NCBI RefSeq assembly: GCF_000208745.1
Contig: NC_030852.1
Location: forward strand, 7,577,254 to 7,641,253
Direction of reading: 5' to 3'
DNA length: 64,000 nucleotides
From: Theobroma cacao
Lineage: Eukaryota; Streptophyta; Magnoliopsida; Malvales; Malvaceae
The notes beneath the pieces were generated by a model. The model saw nothing but the letters and a program-made list of their open reading frames with translations, did not search any database and had not been told where the DNA came from. Within the stretch, counting starts at the first letter, position 1. Each line of letters opens with the position of its first letter. Position numbers and translations under genes: made by a program. This document shows positions 24,912 to 35,781 of the stretch, one piece after another.

Positions 24912-27810
24912 TATAATACCCCGTACTTTGATATGTTGACTATTAAAAACTTACTAGATGCCAATTGAGGTTAATTATGATGTTTAGAAATGATGAAAGA
25001 TAAAAGGAATAGTTTGGGATAAAATAATGATATTTTTATCGAAAAAGAATTTGTGAGATAAAAAGTGATTCGGAAGTCAATTGAGACCTAATAAGGTATT
25101 TTGGGTTCCAAGGGGACAAGAGGAGACTAGGAAATTTTTGGAATAAAATAATATTAAAATCTTAATATTTTATTCAATGTCAAAATTTTTCATGAAGAAT
25201 GAGTATATGGTCAATATAAGTGGGGGAGAAGAAGAATGAAGGAATTTTGGAGAAAAATGACGTTAATGGGGTCGCGTGTCTTTATTAAGTAAAGATAGCG
25301 AAGTAAATAAATATTTTAAATATTATGGAGACACTGCGTTGGAGTACAAACTTCATACTTTGTTTGTACATGTGTAAAAGAAGGTAATAGAAGGAAATTA
25401 GAGTTAAATGAATGTTGGGAGGACTAAATTAAAATGGAAGGAAACAAAAAGGGTAAAACAGTCATTTTGCATCTCAAGTTAAAATTTTTAAGTTTTCATG
25501 AACTTGAGCATTTCTAGACCCTTATGGACCTTGTCTCAGTGTCAAAGAAGTAAAAATATTGTATAAAGACAATGGAAAAACAAAATGACATAGTTAAGGG
25601 CATTTTGGTAATTTTGCTAGGAATGGATAAACTTAAGCCATAAAAATCTAAGTTTCTAGGATGTTCTTCAAATTTCTAGCACTTCTTCTTATTCTCCTTC
25701 CTCTCCCATGTTCTCTCACCCCCCCATGGAAGCTTGCCTTGAATTTTCATATATTTCCTTGAATTAACCTTGATTTTTCATGTTTTGTGTACCCTTTCAC
25801 AGAGTTCTTTGTGCTCTTCTATTTTTTCACCATAAAACCCTCAAAAACCTTTCCTTATTACACTCTCTCACTAGTTGGACATTCTAGAGAGAGAAAGTGA
25901 GATTTTCATGATAGTTTGAAAGCTTTTGGAAAAGAAATTCAATAGTAAAGCTACTAAGGTGAGTAGTGAAATAGAGTTGATTTCTTTTTAGTTGTTGAGA
26001 ATGGCTAGTGACTAGATCAATGAGTGTTTTGTAGTTGAGGTGGGTTATTCATTGTACTGTGACTAGAATAGTGAATATATATAGTCACTTAATGGTAGAT
26101 GGAAGCTAGTTAAAAATAACTAGCAGAACATGATTTAGTGGATAGCTTTTAGAACTATAATTATGCAAATCGGATTGGTTGTGATGTTGTTGTGATGATA
26201 GGTCCCAACGAGGCCCCACAGTTCCATTTGGACCATTAGTGGAGGTTGGAGTCGAGTAAAGATTCAACAAATATCAGTGAGTGAACCTGCACTAAAATGT
26301 TTTGGGTAGATGTACATACGCTTAAGCGAACCACTTGAACTGTTTAAATTATCTTTTCTTCAAAGTGCATGGGAATAAGTCTTTAATGAAATGTTTTTGT
26401 GATGTGGAATATGATTGTGATGAATCTATGTACTTTTATATGACGCTGATATGTATATAAAGATATATGATATATATATTGTTAAGTAATTTTGTACAAT
26501 TGATGTAACCGTGCATGTGCGAAGTGGGTAGTACACATGCCGGTTGAGTGACAATGTTGGTATCAGAGCAAAGGGTTTAACCCGATCTCTGGGAACTCTT
26601 GCATGTGAACAGTGGTGAAGCGTGACTCTCTGCCCAGGGGCTTATAGAGAGGGTTGTCCCTTATGAGTGCTCTGATAGGTACCGTTTGTTGCCATCGCTG
26701 AAGAAGAAAAGGGCTGCTTGTAGCGAGGGTTGTCCCCTACGAGTGGAACCGCTGCTGAAGGAGGAAAGGGCTGCTTGTAGTGAGGGTCATCCCCTATGAG
26801 TGGAGCTCAACCGTGCATGTGCGAAGTGGGCAATGCACATGCCGATAATGATGCTGTCATGATATTTATAACCGTGCATGTGCAGAGCGGGCAGTGCACA
26901 TGCTGGTAATGATGCACATCAGCCGAGTGAGATGACGGTGGTGTAAGTGCTTATATATATACATATTTACTATATAGAGATGTTTGGATTTAAAATGTGA
27001 TTGCATTGACTGTTGAAAACTTGAGTATTGTCAATGTGTTCAATTTCATGTGCAATGTGGCATGAGTGGATTTTTTCGGTGGTAGTGAAAGCCCCTTGAA
27101 TTTTTATCTGGCCAGAATTTCATTGCAGCGAGAATGCTTTTTCACTGTAGTGAGAGTCAATCTATTATGCTTGACTTGCTTGAAATCTACTAAAGTTTTC
27201 ACTTCTCAACTTCCTTGTTGTTCATGAGTCTTTTGTCATCAAGTAACTAAACAACCAAGGGTTTGAATGAGGGGTTTTTAAATAGCGATAAATTAAATTG
27301 CATTGTTTTAAACTTAAGTGCATCATGCTTTCTAAACCTTCCTTAACGTTGCTTGTTCCCTTACTATTTTCACTCATTGCGTTTGTACTCACGTTTTTAA
27401 AATTCATGTTTTAGGTTTCCTGAGTTAAAGGTGATTGGATCCTAGGACGATGTGCTCCTCCCTATACATTGCTCTGTAGGTTTAACGTGACACTAAGTGT
27501 TATCAATCGTGCCCAGAGTCACTCCGCTAACTGTCAAGGTCTAATTATGTGTATGTGAATATTTAATGTGAAACATTAAAAATCATTTATTAATCTATTT
27601 ATGAATATATTGGTGGATGATGCCATTATGAATGTATGATTGGGTTTTATGAATCGTTTTCAAGGAAATGGTATTTGAACATTTCGAGCTTTGGATTCTA
27701 AAGGAATAGGGATTAATGTATAAGATCAATTAAGTAGGCTTACTTGGGCTTAGTGGGCTGAGCCCATTAGGCCCTTGCATCAGTCATGGCCTAGAAATTG
27801 GGCTATGACA
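24912..27810 (+). mobile_element. Family-1 LTR d, 3' LTR of element P
   Basis: Starts TATAATACCCCG (expected TG, one G-to-A change) after the polypurine tract and ends GGCTATGACA; 2899 bp, the longest copy. The extra length is a repeat patch at 26560-26810 inside the minisatellite zone. Conserved donor/acceptor-like pairs are at about 25957/26202 and 26276/27414. Only a trace of the CTGCAG palindromes remains (27118-27160). Confidence 0.8.
26500..26930 (+). repeat. Minisatellite variant plus inserted about 60-bp repeats
   Basis: Units GTGCATGTGCGAAGTGGGCAG...GCACATGC occur at about 26512, 26811 and 26875. Between the first two lies a different repeat (gggctgcttgtagYgagggt and cccctaYgagtgg) in two clear copies and one partial copy, starting just after ttggtatcagagc at 26553. 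Confidence 0.75.
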
Positions 27811-30800
27811 GCTTACTAGATAGATCTTAACTTATATCACAGGGCATTTCAATAAATCATGGCATTCACATACCTCCTATGATCTTAACTAATCCCTTCA
27901 ATCAATAACTCAACTTCTCAAAGTTAAAGTTGCTCAAAATTTTCCTTTGAGGTTCCTTTCCAAGTTTCATTTTGATTACTAATCATTTCTATATTTCCAA
28001 TGTCATAGCTAATTTGCTCACCATCAATCACCTACAACATATCTAACTTGATATTTCTCAAATTTACTCCAAACATCAGATCTCATGGACTCATTAGTTT
28101 ATCAATCTGAAGATCAAATTAAACATTTATCTCTCCTTAAGTGCACTTTAAAATTTAAGAATCATCTATTAAGACCTTTCTGATATTAACTTCTTTTAGT
28201 CCTTTTTACCTTAGAAAATTAAATCCATAGTCATTCATTTTGAATCATGAGCTTTATACCAATCAAGGTAGATTTTACACTTTTAATTATACGAATTCAA
28301 ATGCATACCTTTACATATAAGCTATAAACCTTTCCCCAGATCTTTATATATCAAAACTATATATATTGAAGCTATACCAAAACTAATACATCATTTTCCA
28401 TTGCCCCTTAGCATATTAAATCCACATCTTTATATCTCTATTTGTGTACTTCATAATAACCTAACAATTTCTAGCTCACAGTTAAGCTAGTTCATATGTC
28501 AAGCCTCTCAGGCTATATCAAAACACCAAGTTTTATCACGATATAATAGAATTTGTTGAACTCATACCAAAAGTATAAACACTTATTTTTAAGCTAAAAA
28601 CATTATAATCCACTTGTTCACTGTCAAAATCAGCGATAAATTATCTTAATCATTGTCTAGCACTATAACCATTGATAGAATATCATCATCGAATTAAATT
28701 ATAACTAACTCCGCATGAGCTTTTATACCAATATGCAACATATATATCCATACATATATATTTCCAAAAATTTTAACTTCGAATAGCCTTAGGCATTTCA
28801 AGCTCAATAAGCCATCTGTTAAACCAAAATAACCAATAATCAAGTTTAGAATCATTTCTTCTCTTGGTTGGTTAGATCATGCTCATCATTTATAGTGAAT
28901 ACACAAAGCTGATTTCAATATTCCATTCTCATACAAGAGTCAACCACTAATTGGCACCATCTCCAAACACCATGTGTTTTATAAGTCGATTTTCTTAGTC
29001 AAAATTCATATTGTAGTATTCCAACTTTAGGTCATGTCTCATTACCAAATCTTTACTCGTATACGAGTACTTGAATTCTCAAATCATCATCTTTTTTCTA
29101 AGTAGATCTCTACCATTCTTGTAGCGTATTTCTATTCCCTCACCAGTAGTAGTATCATTTAATCAACCTATGTCACCCTTGTTCTCCAAACATTTGAAAC
29201 AGAATTCAACCTTTGCCTACCCTTACCAAGCACTTTACCTTGATAATTGCTCAAAATAAATTAGAACTTGTGGGGGGAAGCATATTTCACAATTTATGCC
29301 TTGCGTCTACAATTATGTCAAGACCAGAACCTCATTAGGTCCACAAAATAGTAGGATAATCATTGCCTCAAACAAGCATTTCCAAGTATACTTATGCTTG
29401 TATCATATCTTCATACTTATGTGACATATCAGTCACGAGCCCAACTTGACTATATAGCCATTTGCTCTTTGAGCTTTAATGTTTCTCACTGTGAAAAATC
29501 TTTCGAATTTATCTCATCAAGGTATTCACAAGGTAGATACATGTCCATAACTTACAGTTCAAGGCCTAAAGCATTGAACACTATCCCATCATTAAAGTTT
29601 TACACTATATCATATAATACAAAATATAATCTAATAACTATGACAATGAAATTCTAAAGCTCCACCTTTATCTACCAATCATAGCTCCCTTTATGAGCAC
29701 ATACTTTACATTGCTTGATTGTTCACAAGCCACTCATGGCCATCCAAATTCAACCTCTTATAGCAAGTCAAACTAGTATATTATTCTTATGTTTTCCAAT
29801 ACAATTCCAAAATGCTTAAACACATCCTTTAATAGAATTCTGTTGAGGACTCAGACAATCAAAGGCTTATCTTCAAAGCCACGCATAACTTTAATAATTT
29901 AATATATATTCGATAACATTTAGCTCATTAATCCCATTGAACATTATTTTAAGATCTTTCAAGATGTCCTTACTCTTATTTCGGACCGAACCAAACTAAC
30001 TTAATATAATTGCATTGATTATCCTTGAGCTTTTTATGCTCGTCATAACAAAATCTATGTTTCACTCATCATTCGTCTTAATGACTTTCAGCCTTTCGCA
30101 TCATTCGTCTTATATATGTTAGGGCATTCTCAATCCCATACCAAGCCTATAGTCATGTAATCACCAATTAGGCCAAATCCTTTTATGGAATATCTCCTTC
30201 CACACGATGAATGCAAATCACAAGATATATAACTTCGAGTGTATGCTTACATATTGGTAACCTCCATATATTTTATGGTCATAAAAAACCATAATTTGCA
30301 AAACTAGCTTTCTATCACAAGTTTACGATCGAAACATTAGTCTCAACATATCTCACTTTGGGCATACTTCACTACTAGCATTCATATACTTTTACCACAA
30401 CATTCAGTGCAAATTGATTTAGCAATGATCTCCAAATTTACTCTTAGATACACATATATCAAATTGCACACCACTTAGTGTTAAGATCTTGACTTTACTC
30501 ATCAATTCTTAACCAATTACATTCATAAGATAGACAATTCACTAAATTTTTGTATCTTGCTTTTGCAGTCATAAAATCAAAATTTCTTAAGCTTAAGATG
30601 CAGAAGCTTCCTCTTAGAGCATATCCGAAAATCCACATGTTTTAAGTCCCTTACCTTTGGAGAAGTCACATTCAAGACTAATCATTTACATCATAGGTTG
30701 CAAATTGAACCAAACATATTTTTAAATTGACCTTTAAAGCAATTCGTATATCGATCTTCATATAGAACTCCATATGGCACTTCAACTAAATTTGTCATTT

Positions 30801-31709
30801 CCATGTCATTTAATTTCAAACAGCTAAATCCACATCTAGTCCTTTAATCCTTTGGCTCCACACTAAGCATAGCAAAATTCAAGCTCATCCTTAGAGCAGG
30901 TTTGTTTACTAGCCTTTTTCTTCATGACTACCATCAATTATAATAATCACTGATTTTTACCCTTGAGCTAATTCATATACCTTTAATTTTAAACCATAAT
31001 AGTTCAAATTAACCCTTGGGATCTCACAGTCACTTAATTAGAATCAAAACCAACTCCCTTTAACCTACTGTACACATATTCAACACATATTCTCATATAA
31101 ATATTTTGGAAGCCCAACACGATTTATATATGGCATAACCAACTGGATTAACCAACTGCACTAACCTCCGTGCACATAAGTATTGGCTTACTCTTACCTA
31201 AATGCTTAAATTTATAAACTCCAAATGAATCACAATCATCACTATTCATTCTAATCAAAGTGCGCCCCTTGTACCATTACTGTATATGTTTCTTTATATT
31301 GACCGCAATAATGATCCAATATCATCCAATTTCTTCTCATTGACAATTATAGGCTCAAGTTATAACTCCATTGAATGAATAAGTCATTACGGACCTATTA
31401 GTCCAGCTCCAATTTCCTCCATCTTTAATCGAAGAGATTTGTTATTACATTAACCTTTCATTAGGAGCATTTGTTTAAAATCTTTCCAACAACAGCTCGT
31501 GTCTCGGGTGGCATCTCAAACCAGGACAACGGCACCACTTATGACCTTTGCATAATGTTAACAAGAGGGTAGGTTACTAGGAATAGGAGTTCATATAACC
31601 TCCTGTCTATGAATTGTGCTGCAGTCACAAACCATAAACAAGACTCTACATTAACTTCGACAACTCCGTTGACAGACACGAGAATTCCTAGGACTCGACT
31701 AAACCTAGA
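27811..31709 (-). mobile_element. Non-coding interior of element M, 5' part
   Basis: About 3.9 kb with no gene. The plus strand is pyrimidine-rich, so the sense (minus) strand is purine-rich like the interior of P. Near its start (31620-31709) it matches 15228-15330 in P (gagctctaggtttag..., gtagagtcttg, aggaggYtaYat). I found no zinc knuckle, RT, RNase H or integrase motifs. Short frames such as 29394-29657 look random. Confidence 0.6.
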
Positions 31710-31722
31710 GCTCTGATACCAA
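31710..31722 (-). other. Primer binding site of element M (initiator-Met tRNA type)
   Basis: Minus strand TTGGTATCAGAGC, three bases after the end of LTR e. TGGTATCAGAGC is complementary to the 3' end of plant initiator-Met tRNA and is the standard primer site of copia and many chromovirus elements. Confidence 0.9.
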
Positions 31723-32945
31723 CTTTGTCACAACCTAAATACCGGGCCATGACCGGTGCATGGGCCCATTGGGCATAGCCCACTAAGCCCAAGCAAGCCT
31801 TTTTTATGCAAACCCGATCATCATTCCTAACCATCATTTCTAAAACCACATATTGAAATTCCGAAATAAAAATATTTTAGTAATATTCTATAGTGACCCA
31901 AAACTCACAATTTTATTATGTCAAAAAAATATCACCTGTTTGCCAACTCATAGTGGCATCGATAATCAAATATACATAATTGACTTATAATATGGATCCT
32001 AGCGTATTACATTACATATACGCATTCACAAGTAACATACCCTTGACCTTTAGCGGAGTGACCCTGGGTGAAGGTACAGCTACTGAGATGCCATAGTACT
32101 TACCAAGAAGGTGAGCATATGTGGACAACTCAATCTAGGTCCCAACTACCTCCAAACTGCCTCCAAATCTAAAAACATAAAGTTTAAAAATGTAAGTACA
32201 AAACTCAGTGAATGAACATAAGAAGGGAACAAGCAATCGATAGAAGGAATTTAGAAATCATGATGCACTTGTCTCAAAAACAATGCAATTGATTTAATTT
32301 CTTACTAAAAACCCCATATTTCAAACTTTGATCAATAACCTCATAGTGTTGTAAAAAAACCCATGATCAATCCATGAAGTTAAATGGGTGAAAAATATGT
32401 CAAAATCAAGCAAGGTAGAAAGCATGGCAGCAAGTTTCTCGTTGTAGTAAGAAACAGTGTCAGTTTGCATGTGTTTCAGTTTTTCTTGCATATCTCTCAC
32501 TACAGAAGTCTAATTGATCTGGATTTTGGACCATTAGAAAGATAAGATACAGGGATACAACTTTGATGTTTACCACTTTTCCTAGTTCGGAAGCGAAGGT
32601 AGTCAAATCTTCATCGAAGTGAAAGTATTACACCACAACTTGAGAGTTTCTCGCTGCAACGAGATTTATTCTCGTTGCAGTGAGTTGTTGGCTGCCAAAA
32701 CAGAAGCATTCTAGCTGCAGCGAGAAGCAGAGCACCTAAGTGTAAAAAGGACCTCCTTTGCACTAAAAATCCATTTGGTGTTGCAATAAAAATCAATTTG
32801 CAAGAAAATGGGAAATTCTCAAGATTTATCATGCCAAATTTCACATGCATTACAACCATATACCATATTCATGAACTTTTATTTCACAAACATATATATA
32901 TTTATATACATAAATAAACACCAATACCACCATCATCTCACCCAG

Positions 32946-33165
32946 CTCATGTGCATCCCCCCATATCGTGCACATAGCCGGAGTCATCATGTGTATCCCC
33001 CCACATCGTGCACATAGCCGGTGTCATCGTGTGCATCCCCCCACATCATGCACAGTCAGTGCCATTGTGTACATCCCCCCACATCGTGCACACGGGCACT
33101 ATCATCATCCATCTCCCTCACCACAGTCATCACCGGCATGTGCATCCCCCACATCGTGCACATGC
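32946..33165 (-). repeat. Hairpin minisatellite of family-1 LTR
   Basis: Six units of the GTGCATCCCCCCATATCGTGCAC type. His/Pro/Cys-rich frames over this stretch (32968-33231, 33021-33239) are repeat translations, not genes. Confidence 0.88.
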
Positions 33166-33778
33166 ACGATTATAATTATCACAGAATATCAACTATCAAT
33201 GCACAACATATATGTATTTATATCAACATAATGCAGTAGTGCATGAATCCATAACAACCACATGTCACAACATAAAGGAAATTTATCAAGGGCTTGTTCT
33301 CAAGGCACACGTTTTTAAGAAAAGTTGGATAAAATCAATCAATATTTTGTACAAATAGTTTCACATTCTCAAAACAGTTTTGAAATGCAAGTTCACTCAC
33401 CAGTCTTGTTGATTCTTTTGCTTGACTCTAACCTCAACTAATGCTCCAAATGGACATGTGAGGCATTGTTGGAACCTACACACACACACACACACAACAT
33501 CACAACCAACCCAAATTGGCGTTAATATAATTCCAAAAGCTCTTTCATTATCAAGTTCTACTAATTATTCCTAACTAATTTCCAATTGCCATTAAGTGGC
33601 TAGTTATTCACACTACTCTAGTCACCCTAAGAGTGAATAAACAACCTCAATGATAAACCACTCACAAACCCCATTGTTAGCCATTATCAACAACTAAAGA
33701 AATTTAACCTTAACTTATACTCACCTTGATGGTTTTTGTAATTGAATTCTCTTTCAAAATTCTTCAAGCTAACAAGGG

Positions 33779-33782
<4 letters not shown>

Positions 33783-33820
<38 letters not shown>
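33783..33820. repeat. (CT)n microsatellite, about 38 bp
   Basis: Uninterrupted ct dinucleotides in LTR e; the paired LTR b has only about 20 bp at the same place (13892-13911). Confidence 0.97.
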
Positions 33821-33822
<2 letters not shown>

Positions 33823-34561
33823 ATGTCCAGCTAGTGAGAGAAAGATGGTAGTAAGACTTTTTAAGGGTTTTAAGGTGAGAGAGTGAAAGAGCACAAAGGT
33901 TTTATGAAAAAGTGCACAAAAGCATGAAAATTAGAGTTGGAGAGAGAAAGCTATGGAAGTTGCAAACCAAGCTTCCATGGAGGATAAAAGGAACGTGAAA
34001 GGGGAGGAAGAAGAAGAAAGAGAAGCTGCTGGAAACTGTTGGAAGCTACTGGAGCTCAGATATTTATGCTTTAAGTTAATCCAAATTTTCATGAAAATTA
34101 CCAAAATGCCCTTAACATGGTGGTTTGGTCTTCCTCCCATCCTTTGTGCAACCTTTTTGCTCTTTTGACACCGAAACAAATTCCATAATAGTCTAAAGAT
34201 ACTCGGGTTCACGAAACTTAAAAATTTAGACCCGAGATGCAAAATGACCATTTTGCCCTTATCATGGAAATTATCATTATTTTTATCTTCTTCATTTATT
34301 TACCATCATAAACATCATTTATTCCTTCCTTAGGCCTATTTAGACCTTAATAGCATCAAGAAAACCCACTCGTAAGAGCTCACCAAGAGAAATTACAAAA
34401 TTACCCCTAGTTCGCATTATCTCATCTACTTCTAGTTATGTGTCTATGGAGATCGAGATTTCACAGGTTCACTTATGAATTACCCTTTTTAACTCGGTAA
34501 TTAACCTCAATTGGCATCTGTAAACTTTATTAGCCACCGTATCAAAATACGGGGTATTACA

Positions 34562-34896
34562 ATTTCTCCCACTTAAAATGAATCCGTCCTCGAATTCAAA
34601 TCGGCGTAGGGTGAATAATCAAAGTTCTAAAGTTCTGCCATGTCACTTTTGTCGAGCATTCTGAACATAGAATCTTGGTTTATGCATCATATCGACTTCC
34701 AATCTTATAGAAAACTCGACAATGTCATAGTATATAGTTATGTGCACTACTCTTGTTGAATCAAAACAATATCATCCTTCATCTTACGAAGAGAATTCAA
34801 ATAAGTTATTAATTCTGGTCACACCTTAATCAAATCATCCTTAAATCATCAATTATACATGTTTACTTAACCATCCACAATTCGTCTACTTAACAT
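34562..34896 (-). mobile_element. Extra interior 3' end outside LTR e
   Basis: Near-identical to 14642-14960: gaattcgaggacggattc, then AAGTGGGAGAAAT, then the LTR start. It belongs to a second element unit sharing LTR e. It ends at 34896, where the AAATC target copy begins. Confidence 0.75.
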
Positions 34897-35281
34897 AAAT
34901 CGTGTATAAATATGCACAACAATTCTAAGCAAAAGACAATGTGATGAATTTAATGAAAATCTCATTCTAACAATGATACTTAACATAAGAATTCACCACA
35001 AACTCAAACAATATCCATATTTACCAAAAGCTAAAGATAACAAGATAACTAAGTTCTTATTATTGGATAAGGGAATCAACAAAAAATTGCCACAACCAAC
35101 TCTAACTTAAAATTCTTAAAACAAAACGAAACATAAAGAAAAGTAAATGATAAACAACGAAATAAACTTAAAACATAAAACAAAATGCAAATAAATGAAT
35201 AACAACATAACTCAAAAGAAATAAAACCATAGCTCATAAAAAAAAATTCAAACTTTCCCCCCAAACTTAAATTCAATATTG
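34897..35281 (-). mobile_element. Athila 3' non-coding region, part 3
   Basis: Continues the Athila element beyond M. After AAATC the sequence gcacaacaattctaag parallels acacataattattctaag in the reverse complement of 50830-50860. On the minus strand a TTTAAGTTTGGGGGGAAAG tract (35255-35273) follows the env-like ORF, comparable to aagtttgggggtg at 50708. No gene. Confidence 0.55.
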
Positions 35282-35781
35282 TCAAAAATAGAAAAAGAGA
35301 AATGTAAAAGAATACTCCTCTAGTCTTTGTAGGAATGTGGAGAGACTCAACTCTTCTTCTTCATTTTCCCCATTGTCACCTACTCTTAGAGGATTCGGTA
35401 GAGTAGGAAAGTTGTTTATATCCACCCCCATGTAGTTGGCACAAGCTTCGACATTTGCTCCATAGCTTGATTGCACTCCATTTAATATATTTAATATGAC
35501 ATTTGCTATGTGTAGTAGAGCTTAAGGCATTCCATTCTTTGAGGCAATGTCAAATTTTGGGCTCGAGGTTGAGTAGCTCTAGGTCATGGTCTAAAGGAAA
35601 AACTGCCACCACCACCTATGTAGCATCACTTATGTGAGTAGATGGAATCATCTTTATCACTACAAAGTGAGACCACATCTTTACGTCCCTCTTTATCACA
35701 CTAACTTTTAAGCCTTCGACATCTTCCATTGTGCACCCTTCTCACAAAGAATTGAGATTATCTCATCCTAATCTTGACATT
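35282..35781 (-). pseudogene. Athila env-like ORF, C-terminal part
   Basis: Minus-strand translations give fragments in different frames: CEKGAQWKMSKG, then MIPSTHISDATY, then the open stretch at 35476-35282 ending in FLQRLEEY. They resemble the C-terminal part of the 'putative plant transposon protein' found after pol in Athila elements. At least two frameshifts break it. The N-terminal part is at 37560-37933, across an inserted LTR. Function of this family is unproven; 'env-like' refers only to its position. Confidence 0.55.

Larger units (their letters stand above)
15223..27810 (+). mobile_element. Element P: family-1 non-autonomous element lacking its 5' LTR
   Basis: Begins at a decayed primer site (tatgagagctctaggtttag, compared with ttggtatcagagctctagg beside LTR e) and runs on the plus strand to a polypurine tract (24899-24910) and a 3' LTR (24912-27810). 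Flanked by GCTTA on both sides although the 5' LTR is absent. Interior, excluding the solo LTR at 17878-23265, is about 4.3 kb and has one short ORF near its start and no recognisable pol. The sense strand is strongly purine-rich. Confidence 0.6.
31726..34561 (-). mobile_element. Family-1 LTR e of element M
   Basis: Minus strand starts TGTAATACCCCG at 34561 and ends GGTTGTGACA at 31726; 2836 bp. By eye it is close to LTR b over long stretches, as expected for an LTR pair. It has a polypurine-type interior end on its outer side and a primer site on its inner side. Contains the shared block (32485-32630, plus orientation), decayed palindromes (32435-32725), the hairpin minisatellite (32946-33165), an (AC)n run (33478-33498) and a (CT)n run (33783-33820). 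Confidence 0.85.
11898..34896 (-). mobile_element. Element M: family-1 complex element with shared LTR, 23 kb
   Basis: Minus-strand order: an interior 3' end with polypurine tract (34896-34562), LTR e (34561-31726), primer site (31722-31710), interior (31709-27811, then 15222-14642 after removing nested element P), polypurine tract, LTR b (14641-11898). Flanked by AAATC at 11893-11897 and 34897-34901. An interior end outside the 5' LTR means two element units share LTR e, an unequal-recombination type of structure. I see no gag, protease, RT or integrase in the interior, so it looks non-autonomous. Confidence 0.65.

Noticed and set aside
26551..26564. TTGGTATCAGAGC as a functional primer site
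   Set aside because: It is inside an LTR and no LTR end precedes it; treated as a captured fragment.
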